64,000 nt of DNA from Enterovibrio gelatinilyticus (GTDB lineage Bacteria > Pseudomonadota > Gammaproteobacteria > Enterobacterales > Vibrionaceae), in contig NZ_JAJUBC010000017.1 in the NCBI RefSeq assembly GCF_028683095.1, forward strand, positions 1 through 64,000. The letters run 5' to 3'. Position 1 is the first letter of the stretch; the number at the start of each line of letters is the position of its first letter. The notes under the pieces were generated by a model. It did not search any database. It was given only the letters and a program-made list of their open reading frames with translations, and was not told where the DNA came from. Of the stretch, positions 34,450 through 43,931 are shown piece after piece. A program made the position numbers and the translations under genes.

Positions 34450-34716
34450 AAATAGCACCTCAATTCACTCTCAATTCCAATCGAAAACGACTTAATCCTA
34501 TATTTTTCTGTCTCTTTTTTTACTTGATGATATTCCGTATACGAACGGATGCATATAACAGGCCAAGGTTACGAAAACAAAAATAGTTATTTAATATCAA
34601 TCAGTAATATCCAAAAAACACATTACTGCGTTTTGACTTCCTCACGTGCTTGCAAAACAATTTTCATATTGCAACGAAACTAACATATAGAGATCACTGT
34701 CTATCCCTTAAAACAA
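34450..34716. other. AT-rich intergenic region
   Basis: No gene or recognisable RNA is seen here. The stretch probably carries the promoter of the small minus-strand gene at 34288-34449. Confidence 0.4.
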
Positions 34717-34746
34717 AAAACGGCCAACAAAAAATTGTCGACCGTT
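34717..34746 (-). terminator. terminator of the crotonase gene
   Basis: On the minus strand, AACGGTCGACAA pairs with TTGTTGGCCGTT (12 bp, two wobbles), followed by TTTTTTG. Confidence 0.8.
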
Positions 34747-34768
34747 CTCCTTGGATTAAGCTTCTGAT

Positions 34769-35581
34769 TTATTTCGCTAATTCTGCTGCTGTATCAACAA
34801 AGATGCCTTGAATGTCTTTCGCTTCACGCTCTGTTTGACCGCCGTGCTTGATGAAGGCGTTGATGATCGCTTGCGTCTTGTTTTCTTTGGCGCGTTCTAG
34901 GAAATAGCGCAATTCCAATTCCGCCCCTGCGTTTTCATCGACGATAGAGGTATGAACAATCTCTTTGTACATCACGATGTCGCGCACTTCCAACGTACTG
35001 ATCACGCCCAGTGCCGCCGCCAAGAAAGTGTCTAATTCCGCTTTTGGCACAAACTGCGTAATGATGTTCAATGCTTCTGCTTGTTGCGCCGTAAAATCAT
35101 TCCCCAACAGCAGAGCTTGTAAGGCTTTGTTCTTGCCCATGCGTCGCGCAAATTGCACCGCGCCCTGCCCGCCCGTTGGAATGTTCACGTGAATTTCAGG
35201 TTGCGCAAATGCCGCGTTTTCAGTGCCATAGGCTAAATCACATGCCATCACAAATTCGTTACCGCCCCCACGAGCAACACCATCCACTACTGCGACAGAC
35301 AGCTGTTTCATTGCCTTGATATTGGCGATCATGTGGTTGAATTCAATGGAGGCTGCTTGCCCACCTTGCGTGCCATTGATGACATGCAAATCCAAATGCG
35401 CTAGAAAAAAGCGCTCATGAAGCGATTTAAACACCACAATTTTCGTTTCACGATCATCTTTAAGTGAAAGCACGTATGCGTTGATTTCGTTGATTAAATC
35501 AATCGTCAAAACATTCACTGGGGGATTGTTGATAGTAACAGTTGCCACGCCGTTTTCATGAGTTATCGCAATCGTGTTCAT
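34769..35581 (-). CDS. enoyl-CoA hydratase/isomerase family protein
   Basis: This 270-aa crotonase-fold protein has an N-terminal NNPPVNVL motif and the oxyanion-hole region VDGVARGGGNEFVMACDLAYG (about 96-116). QPEIHVNIPTGGQGAVQ (about 125-141) provides one of the usual catalytic Glu positions. It probably acts on an acyl-CoA thioester, with substrate unknown. A LysR-type gene is divergent, 148 bases away, and is its likely regulator. Confidence 0.88.
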   Translation of the reverse strand: MNTIAITHENGVATVTINNPPVNVLTIDLINEINAYVLSLKDDRETKIVVFKSLHERFFLAHLDLHVINGTQGGQAASIEFNHMIANIKAMKQLSVAVVDGVARGGGNEFVMACDLAYGTENAAFAQPEIHVNIPTGGQGAVQFARRMGKNKALQALLLGNDFTAQQAEALNIITQFVPKAELDTFLAAALGVISTLEVRDIVMYKEIVHTSIVDENAGAELELRYFLERAKENKTQAIINAFIKHGGQTEREAKDIQGIFVDTAAELAK

Positions 35582-35729
35582 GGGTCTTCCTCGTTTGGAT
35601 AAATGCGCTTTGTCTGCGCTTTGAATAAGTAGATGCTCTCAATGTGGTGTCACTATAGATTTGTCTCCTGTGATTAAAAATGCTCAAATTGGCACATTAT
35701 TGTTGCCAAATTTGCACCAAAGGTTTTGC

Positions 35730-36677
35730 ATGGATTTTTCGAGTCGATTATTGCTGTTGCTTGATGTGATTGATCTGGGTTCGTTCACTAACGTCGCTGA
35801 ACAACGAAACGTTGACCGTTCAGTGATTTCCAAACACATCAGCCGCCTAGAGAGTGAACTTGGTGTGCGTTTGTTAAATCGCTCAACACGTTCGCTCTCC
35901 TTAACCGCAGCGGGACAAGAAATGATGAACCAAGCGCGAGCTTTACGTTTGTTATTAAATGAGACGTATCACTTGGCGCAGAATTATCACGCCGAACCTA
36001 AGGGTGTTTTGCGGATTTCCAGCACAAGCTTGTTCGGTAGACAATATGTGCAAAAAGCCATTGCTACATTTCAGAAAAACTACCCCGAGGTAGACATTGA
36101 GCTGCGCCTAGAAGATCGGTTGGTCGACATCGTCGGAGAAGGATTTGATATTGGCATTCGCATCGGGAAACCGAAGAACTCTAGCCTCGTCACACGGAAA
36201 ATCGCACGAGATAGATTGCTGATCGTCGCCTCTCCATCGTTTATTACACAGCATGGCGAAATCAAAACGGTCGCAGAGTTAGAAGCACTGCCTGCTGCTG
36301 TGTATGCTGCCCCTGGACTGCTTCTGGATCAGTTTAGTTACCTAGATGACCAGCAAGAAAGCCAGCACTTGAAACTTAACGTCGCCTACAAAGTGAATGA
36401 CGTTGAAATCATTAAAAAAGCGGCGCTTTCCGGCAACATGCTGGCGGTTGTCACTGCTCAAATGATTGAAGGTGAAGTATTAGACGGACAGCTCGTCCCG
36501 ATCATGACGCACCTTAAACTCGACGACTTTGGCACTTTCTATGCCGTTTACCCGCACCGAGATGCCCCAATCAAAACCAAGTTGTTCATTGATACTTTAA
36601 AAACCGTTGTTGGCGAAGACGTTCCCGTGTGGGAGAGCAACATCCCTCATTTCGACACCTTGTATGCCCGAACCTAG
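35730..36677 (+). CDS. LysR family transcriptional regulator
   Basis: This protein is 315 aa from ATG 35730 (MDFSSRLLLLLD). The upstream in-frame extension lacks LysR character. The winged HTH lies at about 1-60 (SFTNVAEQRNVDRSVISKHISRLESELG) and the effector domain follows. It is divergent from the crotonase gene. It is of the CrgA/DsdC-like subgroup with a short linker, as in AaeR-type regulators. The inducer is unknown. Confidence 0.9.
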   Translation: MDFSSRLLLLLDVIDLGSFTNVAEQRNVDRSVISKHISRLESELGVRLLNRSTRSLSLTAAGQEMMNQARALRLLLNETYHLAQNYHAEPKGVLRISSTSLFGRQYVQKAIATFQKNYPEVDIELRLEDRLVDIVGEGFDIGIRIGKPKNSSLVTRKIARDRLLIVASPSFITQHGEIKTVAELEALPAAVYAAPGLLLDQFSYLDDQQESQHLKLNVAYKVNDVEIIKKAALSGNMLAVVTAQMIEGEVLDGQLVPIMTHLKLDDFGTFYAVYPHRDAPIKTKLFIDTLKTVVGEDVPVWESNIPHFDTLYART

Positions 36678-36907
36678 TTGATCACGCGGCTTTTATTGTC
36701 TAGTTCAGGCTGCGTGCCTAGAAAACGTATTGGTTTTCAAACCCTGATCCTCACACCCAATCCGCATGAATGCCCATGGCATGTTGCACATACTCCCATC
36801 TATTCCCATCTTTGTGATTTCTCTGGAATTCAACGGCTTTCCTGATTAACTGACCGTTTTGATGTGGTACGGTGTTGTCAACTTGCTGAGTCGAATGAGA
36901 CAGGGAA

Positions 36908-39900
36908 ATGAGGCTGATAAAAACATCTCGTCTGAGTTTTCAGGAAGGAAAGTCAGACAAGGTCTACGACGTTGATTTAGTAGACACGACGAACACAAAT
37001 GAAAACGAGAGATACCTCGTTAACTTTCGCTATGGTCGACGAGGGGCGAGCCTGCGTGAAGGCACAAAAACGCCTGTGCCTGTCTCTTTGGAGAAAGCCG
37101 AGAAGCTCTTTGCATCTGTCGTCGTGTCCAAAACCAACAAGGGCTATGTGGATGCCGTATCATCGCCATCTCAGCCCTCAAAAAGGGTGTCCACCTCAGG
37201 CAGTTCGGCATCTTTGCTTGATCGCATTCGACATGAAAAGAACGCCGATGCCCGTGCACGTCAAATTTGGCGATTGCCACCTGAACGCAACCCTGAAGCG
37301 GCTGCACTGATTGTTACCCTTCTCGGACAGAAAGATGATCTGCACGAATACACCCTGCTGTGGTCACTAGGCCGTGTGGGAAATGAAGAGAACATTGATA
37401 GTGTTACACCCTATTTAACGCACGCCAACAACACGCTGGCGAGTTTAGCGGTCGAAGTTGTTCTCGCCCTAACGCCTGAACAGGCGCGTAAAAGCGCGTT
37501 TGAATCGTTGCGCACGCATCAAGAAGACATCACAGCAGATACGCTCAAAAATGCCGTCGAACAATTCAACAATACTGACACTCGGCGTGCGACCAGTTAC
37601 CCCATCGGCACGTTGTTAAAAGCGGCTTACTTGCAAGCCCGCGTTGATGCCGACATGCACCAGACGTTACTTCAGCTATTGCCTAGCCTGCCTTTTGTGC
37701 CAGGTGCATTTCACGGCATGCGATACATGCTCAAGATGAGCGAATTTCGGACGGATGCTGCCGTACTCGCGGCGCTGAACGTTCGCTTAGAACAAAGTAA
37801 GCCACACTTTACGAGAGAGTGGGACGTGCTCTACAACGAGCACGGTCGCCTTAACGTGGAAGAAGAACTGGCATCAAGCACCGCACGGTTGGCTCATTCC
37901 CAGAAAACCCATCGCTATTTTGTGGCGCGCTACGCCCGTGTGCTTAAACACCTTGGCATAACTCAAAATGCACATTTCATTGCATTGGCCGAATCCACAC
38001 TGCTGCAATACAGCGGGGAACAAGCCAAACGCGCCCGAAGCACTCCACACTATCGATGGGATGATAATTGGCGACGACAACTCATCGCAACGCATCATTA
38101 TGACGAATTCGCACACTGTTCTTCGTTGAACACCTTGCTTCGCGCTAACAACCCAGCCTATTCAAAAAATCGGCGGGGCATATGGCGATTCGACCCAGAC
38201 GTGTCCTTTGAGGGGCGCGGAGAAGCATTTCCTGAGCTATGGGATAATGCGCCCGACAGCTTGCTCCGCATTGCTAGCGACACGGAATGCGAACCCATTT
38301 CAGATTTTGCGATTCGTGCACTGGAAGACAATACCGAGTTTCTAGAAACTCTGTCCCTTGATGCTGTGCTGACGCTATTTACCAAGCCATTTAAGCGCTC
38401 ACAGGACTTTGCCTCGGAGAGATTGAAACACCTCTTAGCGAATCAAGCTGTCACGAACGACATACTCGTTACCCTGTTCGACAGTGGTTTAGCTGCGCCT
38501 GCGAGCCTTGGTTTAACCTTGCTTGGGCAAAAGCGTGATTTCAACGACTTCCTCGTCGCCCTGTCGTACGCACTTTGTATCGACCCAAGCACCCAGCTTG
38601 CTAGCCATACCAACGTGGTCGCGTGGCTCAACACCCCAGAACAAAAAGCGAAATTCACGTTTGTCGACAAAACCGAGTTGCTGACAACGGTAATTTCTGT
38701 GGCGAGCAAAAAGGATTTTGCGTCGAAAGATCACGCCATTCAGGTCTTTGATTGGCTGATGACACAGTGTCACGATGTACTCACGAAAACCTACCGTGAT
38801 CTCTCCACGATAGACGCGTTGATTCTTTCAACATCTCCGCGTCTTTCGCTGTTCGGGTGCAAGCTTTTGGATGCCATGCCGATCGCTTATCACCAAATGT
38901 CGGATGCCGTGTTGGAGACAATCCGTGCATCGGATGATCAAGATATTCACGCGTTCAACCTCGCGTTGCTGAAAAAACTCGATAGCGATGAGCTAGCAAG
39001 CAAGCTCGATTTTCTGCTCGAGATGTTAACGAAAAGCAGTGACACCGATCAGCGCGCCATCTTGAGCGTGCTTGAGCAAACCATGCAAGGTGCGTCTTAT
39101 AACGCCAGTCACGCGGAAAACCAGAAGGCGATTTTCAAACACATCGTCGCTTTGCTGCACGGGCACAAACTTGATGATGCATTGCAGCACACATTGTCCG
39201 ATTTCCTTCGTGTGCATGGTGCAGACAGGTTACGAGAAGATTCAGAGGCACTTTGGCTCTTGGCAACCGCACGTTCTGAAGTGGTGCACACCCTTGCGTC
39301 CGAGCAGTTCGACAAGCAAGTATCACACGACGCCTTCTCTGCCGATAAGTGGCTCGCGTTGCTGAACAGCCCAACACTGTCGTTGCGTGAGAAAGCCCGC
39401 ACGTATTTTGATGATACGCCCGAAGCGCTCATTGTTCAGATGGACTGCATTGTTCCCATCATGGAAAGCGAATGGCCAGATACACAAGCATTTGCCTTCA
39501 CGTTCTGTCGCGAGACGCTGTCACGAGATCGCTGGACACCCGACCAAATTGTCGCAGTCTGTGACAGCGTTGTCGAACCTGTGCAGAGATTTGGACGAGA
39601 ACTGGTGCAAACCCATTTCGACCAAGGCGATGCAGAGCAATACCTATTGCAGTTGAGCCAACACCCTGCTGCAAATGTGGAGCTGTTTGTCAGTCAGCTG
39701 TTGCCACAACACGCTGCGAACAATGAAACGGCCATTCTCGCGTTGCAGCCGTATTTTGTATCAGTGCTATCTCGAGCAAATACCGGCCGTCCTGCAAAAG
39801 ACAACGTGATCCGCTTTCTCAAAGCACACGCGGACAACTCTGATGCGATTCGAGAAATGCTGTGCCAAATGCTGACTCGCTTATCACTGACATCGGTACA

Positions 39901-40021
39901 AAAAGACAAAGCGGAATACATCAAATTGATGTTGAGCCTGAAAAAATCGCACAGCGATCTCGCATTGCCCGTTGCACTCAAAAGCCTTCGAAACACGACG
40001 TTAAGCGAGGTTGCGAAATAA
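36908..40021 (+). CDS. retron-associated WGR + HEAT/ARM-repeat protein
   Basis: This is a large cytoplasmic protein (1037 aa). The N-terminal WGR domain (about 3-85) has YLVNFRYGRRGASLREGTK, where Tyr replaces the Trp of the name-giving motif, and ends in KTNKGYVDA. WGR domains bind nucleic acid ends, as in PARP1. The rest is an alpha-solenoid of HEAT/ARM-like helical repeats, similar in layout to MolR-type proteins, with no visible nuclease or ATPase motif. It ends 2 bases before the SWIM gene. With the msr-msd RNA and RT downstream it fits the ARM component of a type XIII retron, as I remember that class. Confidence 0.85.
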   Translation: MRLIKTSRLSFQEGKSDKVYDVDLVDTTNTNENERYLVNFRYGRRGASLREGTKTPVPVSLEKAEKLFASVVVSKTNKGYVDAVSSPSQPSKRVSTSGSSASLLDRIRHEKNADARARQIWRLPPERNPEAAALIVTLLGQKDDLHEYTLLWSLGRVGNEENIDSVTPYLTHANNTLASLAVEVVLALTPEQARKSAFESLRTHQEDITADTLKNAVEQFNNTDTRRATSYPIGTLLKAAYLQARVDADMHQTLLQLLPSLPFVPGAFHGMRYMLKMSEFRTDAAVLAALNVRLEQSKPHFTREWDVLYNEHGRLNVEEELASSTARLAHSQKTHRYFVARYARVLKHLGITQNAHFIALAESTLLQYSGEQAKRARSTPHYRWDDNWRRQLIATHHYDEFAHCSSLNTLLRANNPAYSKNRRGIWRFDPDVSFEGRGEAFPELWDNAPDSLLRIASDTECEPISDFAIRALEDNTEFLETLSLDAVLTLFTKPFKRSQDFASERLKHLLANQAVTNDILVTLFDSGLAAPASLGLTLLGQKRDFNDFLVALSYALCIDPSTQLASHTNVVAWLNTPEQKAKFTFVDKTELLTTVISVASKKDFASKDHAIQVFDWLMTQCHDVLTKTYRDLSTIDALILSTSPRLSLFGCKLLDAMPIAYHQMSDAVLETIRASDDQDIHAFNLALLKKLDSDELASKLDFLLEMLTKSSDTDQRAILSVLEQTMQGASYNASHAENQKAIFKHIVALLHGHKLDDALQHTLSDFLRVHGADRLREDSEALWLLATARSEVVHTLASEQFDKQVSHDAFSADKWLALLNSPTLSLREKARTYFDDTPEALIVQMDCIVPIMESEWPDTQAFAFTFCRETLSRDRWTPDQIVAVCDSVVEPVQRFGRELVQTHFDQGDAEQYLLQLSQHPAANVELFVSQLLPQHAANNETAILALQPYFVSVLSRANTGRPAKDNVIRFLKAHADNSDAIREMLCQMLTRLSLTSVQKDKAEYIKLMLSLKKSHSDLALPVALKSLRNTTLSEVAK

Positions 40022-40023
40022 AC

Positions 40024-41667
40024 ATGGAAGTGACTTATCGATACGCCAATGCCTCACGCGTCGGTTCCAACAGCCAACAAACGGACATGTCGTTTTCACC
40101 GGATTTATCGCGCCCACCGACCTTTTTTGTTGGGGAGCTAAAAGACAAACGACGTTTTCGAGAAGCCATGTCCAGCTTGCATGATGTGGTCATTTCAGAC
40201 ATGCGCTTTAAGCCGAAAAACCGCGAGGAATACCAACGTTGGTTGGCGGGTGAAGAAGAACGGTTGCTGGCAGAATTCGTTAGCCAATCGGGGAAAGTGA
40301 AAGCAGAACTTGACGCAGTCAGTTCGGAACTCGCTGATATGAACCGCCAAGCTGGCGAGGTACTTGCGCCTTACTACAAGGCACAAAACACCTACTTTGA
40401 TTACCTCTATAAGAACGACATGGACGCTTGGTACGTGCTCGATCCGGTGATCACTATTCATCCCGATCAGGTCTTTTTTGAATGCTTTTCTGAAGATGAG
40501 TCCAGCTACGGCAAATTGAGTTGCCAATACGATGTGTTCGCCAATGTTTCTGAGCAAGCTTATGGCACTACTAACATCGATTACTCCACCAAACTGTATA
40601 ATGAGTTTCAAAAAATCCGCGATTACCGCACCACACTGCTAAAAATCGCCCCTGACGGGTTCAATATCCAAACCTCTGGCGGTGCAGAGTACGACGAGAA
40701 AAAGATCGACTTACCCGAAAGCTGGGTGCGAGGTTTCTTGCAAGTCAGTTCGGCAATGACGCTACCAATGACCACATTGCGGCTTCAACCGATGGACATT
40801 CACAACCTGTGCCTGCAACTTAAACGCAAAAAAGAACGCGTCGGCCCTCGATCCATGCGTTTCGAGCTCAACCCGGGGCAGCCTGTTCAAGTGGTGATGG
40901 AACCGTGGGGCGATGTAATTCGCTTTGACCGTTCCATTTACCAAGGCAACACAGCGCGCACTGTCCGTGTATGGGGACGCCGCCGATTGCTTATTCTGGA
41001 ACGCTTATTACCCATTGCAGATCACTTCGATGTCCACCTGATGGGCGATGGATTGCCGTCTTTCTATGTCGCCAACATGGGCCCGCTCACGTTTACGCTC
41101 GGGCTGTCGGGTTGGAGTGCGAACGATTGGTCTCAAGCAGGAAATTTTGATTTGCTTGCGCCCCGTGAAACCGTGGATCAACTCACCAGCCAGCGCGTGT
41201 ATCAAGCCCTTGAGAAAACACATCAAGAAAGTGCGCAAAGCCTGGCTACTCGCCTTCAACTTGATATCAGCACCGTGAAATCCGCCCTCGCGCAATATAG
41301 CCAACTGGGGCTTGTGTTGTATGACATGACCAATGACGTGTATCGGCTGCGCGCGCTCTACAACGCACCAGTCGATTTGGATGAAATTCGTTTTAACAAT
41401 GAACGCGAAAAGAAAGCCGCGAATTTTGTGGCTGCGAAGCTCGTCACCATTGATAAGGCTGAGTCCGATCAACAGGGGCAACAACTCGTCGGTACCGTGA
41501 TGGACAATGCCCACGAATACCATGTGGCGTTGAGTATCGATAATGACCAACGGTTGGTGAAAGGCGAGTGCCAGTGTCATTTCTGGCATCAAAACAAACT
41601 CCGCCAAGGCCCTTGCGAACATATGCTCGCACTGAGACTCACGGTGTCAGAGGAGCGCCTTTCATGA
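40024..41667 (+). CDS. retron-associated winged-helix SWIM zinc-finger protein
   Basis: This protein is 547 aa from ATG 40024, 2 bases after the WGR gene stop; the longer frame overlaps that gene and has no ribosome site. A winged-helix-like region at about residues 375-440 (SLATRLQLDISTVKSALAQYSQLGLVLYD) is followed by a C-terminal SWIM zinc finger with the pattern CxC...CxH (CQC, 12 residues, CEH) near residues 515-532. SWIM domains bind DNA or proteins. A coiled-coil segment near 60-115 is likely. Together with the ARM protein it makes the WHSWIM pair expected for a type XIII retron. Confidence 0.85.
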   Translation: MEVTYRYANASRVGSNSQQTDMSFSPDLSRPPTFFVGELKDKRRFREAMSSLHDVVISDMRFKPKNREEYQRWLAGEEERLLAEFVSQSGKVKAELDAVSSELADMNRQAGEVLAPYYKAQNTYFDYLYKNDMDAWYVLDPVITIHPDQVFFECFSEDESSYGKLSCQYDVFANVSEQAYGTTNIDYSTKLYNEFQKIRDYRTTLLKIAPDGFNIQTSGGAEYDEKKIDLPESWVRGFLQVSSAMTLPMTTLRLQPMDIHNLCLQLKRKKERVGPRSMRFELNPGQPVQVVMEPWGDVIRFDRSIYQGNTARTVRVWGRRRLLILERLLPIADHFDVHLMGDGLPSFYVANMGPLTFTLGLSGWSANDWSQAGNFDLLAPRETVDQLTSQRVYQALEKTHQESAQSLATRLQLDISTVKSALAQYSQLGLVLYDMTNDVYRLRALYNAPVDLDEIRFNNEREKKAANFVAAKLVTIDKAESDQQGQQLVGTVMDNAHEYHVALSIDNDQRLVKGECQCHFWHQNKLRQGPCEHMLALRLTVSEERLS

Positions 41668-41754
41668 ATTTTATTGCGAGATTTGCATCACTCTTTTACT
41701 GCAACACTCTTGAATCAAAACGATCAGCCTTGCATGCTGGCGACTCAGATTTTC

Positions 41755-41783
41755 GTGGTCTGAATACAACAGATTCAAACCAC
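41755..41783 (+). promoter_or_regulatory. stem-loop upstream of the retron RNA
   Basis: GTGGTCTGAAT and ATTCAAACCAC pair with one mismatch around a 7-base loop, just 6 bases before the a1 repeat. No T-run follows. It may define the 5' end of the retron transcript or separate it from the upstream mRNA. Confidence 0.5.
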
Positions 41784-41789
41784 ACCCCA

Positions 41790-42016
41790 TTTGGTAGCGC
41801 GACGTTAGAACCTTGCATCGCGAATGGTGGATCACCATTCTGGTACAAAGACTACCCACGCGTCACTGAGGCAATCTTAACTGGGCCGTACTGTCACCTA
41901 TATCGCTATTGCGGTATGACTTCAAAGAAGTCAATGAGCGATATAGGTAACGTACGGCATCGAGTTGATTCCCTCAGTACTAAGAACTCTTCGAAGGAAG
42001 TTGTCGCGCTACCAAA
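41790..42016 (+). ncRNA. retron msr-msd non-coding RNA
   Basis: The RNA template/primer for the reverse transcriptase is bounded by perfect 14-nt inverted repeats a1 (TTTGGTAGCGCGAC, 41790-41803) and a2 (GTCGCGCTACCAAA, 42003-42016). Just after a1, TTAGAAC contains candidate branching guanosines. The msr part includes a perfect 8-bp hairpin (41822-41840, loop GAT). The msd part is one long hairpin (about 41865-41978): ACTGAGG/CCTCAGT at the base, GCCGTAC/GTACGGC, then ACCTATATCGCT/AGCGATATAGGT, and an apical TGACTTC-AAA-GAAGTCA. The RT gene starts 69 bases later. Confidence 0.9.
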
Positions 42017-42058
42017 CCCTCTTTCTGCGCTCCGCACTTTTCTGTTTTCTCCCGATGT

Positions 42059-42074
42059 CTCCTTAGCCAAGGAG
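42059..42074 (+). promoter_or_regulatory. hairpin sequestering the RT ribosome-binding site
   Basis: CTCCTT pairs with AAGGAG (loop AGCC), and the second arm is the Shine-Dalgarno of the RT gene, 11 bases ahead of ATG 42085. Folding would hide the ribosome site, which suggests translational control of the RT. Confidence 0.6.
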
Positions 42075-42084
42075 GGTATTTGCC

Positions 42085-43905
42085 ATGTCTAATGAACAAC
42101 AAAACGATTCCCCTATTCAAGATCCATCACCAAAGCTGACGCGCCAAGAACTCTACGACCGCGTAAGACATGTGGGCAAAAACAATTACATTCTCAGTGA
42201 AATGACTCGCTTGGGTTTCTGGCAGAAAAACGCCGAAAAGCCGACGTTAGCTGAAGCTTTTATTGAGAAACGATCGTCGCTACAAGCCAGACTTCGCGAA
42301 CTCAGTAAGGAAAATGCACTCTATTCCGATCCAGAAAAAGCGTTAAAAGCGCTCCATGACGAACGCAAAAAAGCGGCGTTGGAAAAACGCGAGCAAACAA
42401 AACGAGACCGAAACACGGCGCGCTATAAGAGAGCATTCTCTTGGTACATAAAACAAGGTGAGACATTCACCTACCTGGGTGAGAACGTTTCAGCGGGATT
42501 GGAAGATAAAACCTCACAGGAAGACAGGCTTACGGCCCAAAAACTGCCTGTTTTTGCCCATGCAGGTGCCGTGGCTGATGCAATGGGGGTTTCCACCAGC
42601 GAACTGCGGTTTCTTTGCTATCAAAAAGACGTGTCAACAATCTCCCACTATCAAGATTTTGCCATCACGAAAAAGTCGGGCGGCATTCGCACCATTTCAG
42701 CGCCGATGCCACGCATGAAACGCGCACAATATTGGTTGCTCGACAATGTGTTGAACAAGTTGGCAGTTCACGATGCCGCACATGGCTTTGTGTCTGGCAG
42801 AAGCATTGTTTCGAATGCCGAACCACACATTAAGAAACGTGTCGTGATTAATTTAGACATGAAGGACTTTTTCCCTTCGGTCAGTTACAAGCGCGTAAAA
42901 GGCATGTTCAAGCAACTTGGCTACAGTGAAGAACTGGCCACAACGTTTGCCTTACTCACCACAAAGCCGGCAACAGAAGCGTTAGACATGGATGGGAAAA
43001 CATGGCACGTCGCTGTGGGGGAACGCACATTGCCACAGGGTTCACCTTGCAGCCCTGCGATAACGAATGTGCTATGCCGACGTCTTGATGCTCGCCTAAA
43101 AGGCATGGCCGAAAAGCTTGGATTTACGTATACCCGCTACGCCGATGATCTCACCTTTTCCAATGATGATGACAGCCAAGTACAAGCACTCCTATGGCGC
43201 TGCAAACAAATCGTATCCAGCGAAGGGTTTGTTATTCATCCAGATAAAACACGCGTGATGCGCCGCCATCAGAAACAGGAAGTGACAGGCGTTGTCGTTA
43301 ACGATGGGCTGTCCGTGGAAAGAAAAACCTTGAAGCGTTTTCGTGCAGTATTAAAACAAGTAGAGCTTGATGGCCCTGAAAACAAGCATTGGGGACACGG
43401 TGAACTTTTTCAAAGCTTGGCGGGGTATGCAAACTTTGTTGCCATGGTGAACCCAGAGAAAGGGATCCCACTTCAAAAATCCGTGATCCACATAAAACGT
43501 CAGCATGATATTCCCGTGCCGACAGGCAAAGTGAGCGCACTCAACAAGAAGCTGTTCCGCATCAAAGCGGCGAAAGGTGAAACCCCAAGAGAGGATTGGT
43601 GGCAACCTATAGATAAATCAGCGCCAACACTGGAACTCACGCCCCAACAAATACAAAACAAAAAACGAGAGGCAATAGAAGAAGCTCGACAGCAATACGA
43701 TGGCAATGTTGATAAGCGCACACAGCACACTGATAACGATGACTCTCTAGAGCCCGGCGAGAAAAAGCATGGCATCGGATTTTGGATTTTCGCCATCATC
43801 TTCTCGCCAATCATTTTGATCGTGGCATTGTCCCGCGCCTCTACAACGGCCAAAATTGCGTTGGCAGCTTCACTGTTCTTTTGGATGTATTACTTCTTCA
43901 TGTAA
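42085..43905 (+). CDS. retron reverse transcriptase with C-terminal membrane anchor
   Basis: This 606-aa retron RT copies the msd RNA into a DNA linked to the msr. Retron hallmarks are NAxxH (NAEPH, residues 244-248), motif A with Asp258 (LDMKDFFPSV), LPQGSPCSP, the catalytic YADD (352-355) and the VTG thumb motif (400-402). Typical retron RTs are about 300-400 aa. This one adds a charged 130-residue N-terminal region and a C-terminal tail (about 500-606) that ends in two hydrophobic helices (about 563-582 and 589-606), so it may be membrane-bound. It is the last gene of the WGR/SWIM/ncRNA/RT unit and is followed by a stem-loop. Confidence 0.93.
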   Translation: MSNEQQNDSPIQDPSPKLTRQELYDRVRHVGKNNYILSEMTRLGFWQKNAEKPTLAEAFIEKRSSLQARLRELSKENALYSDPEKALKALHDERKKAALEKREQTKRDRNTARYKRAFSWYIKQGETFTYLGENVSAGLEDKTSQEDRLTAQKLPVFAHAGAVADAMGVSTSELRFLCYQKDVSTISHYQDFAITKKSGGIRTISAPMPRMKRAQYWLLDNVLNKLAVHDAAHGFVSGRSIVSNAEPHIKKRVVINLDMKDFFPSVSYKRVKGMFKQLGYSEELATTFALLTTKPATEALDMDGKTWHVAVGERTLPQGSPCSPAITNVLCRRLDARLKGMAEKLGFTYTRYADDLTFSNDDDSQVQALLWRCKQIVSSEGFVIHPDKTRVMRRHQKQEVTGVVVNDGLSVERKTLKRFRAVLKQVELDGPENKHWGHGELFQSLAGYANFVAMVNPEKGIPLQKSVIHIKRQHDIPVPTGKVSALNKKLFRIKAAKGETPREDWWQPIDKSAPTLELTPQQIQNKKREAIEEARQQYDGNVDKRTQHTDNDDSLEPGEKKHGIGFWIFAIIFSPIILIVALSRASTTAKIALAASLFFWMYYFFM

Positions 43906-43931
43906 TTTTTTTCACTCTTTTCAAGAACCCC

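Noticed and set aside
41568-42092. A 174-codon open frame across the retron RNA region
   Set aside because: It overlaps the SWIM gene end and the msr-msd hairpins, has no ribosome site, and its sequence is explained by the ncRNA structure.
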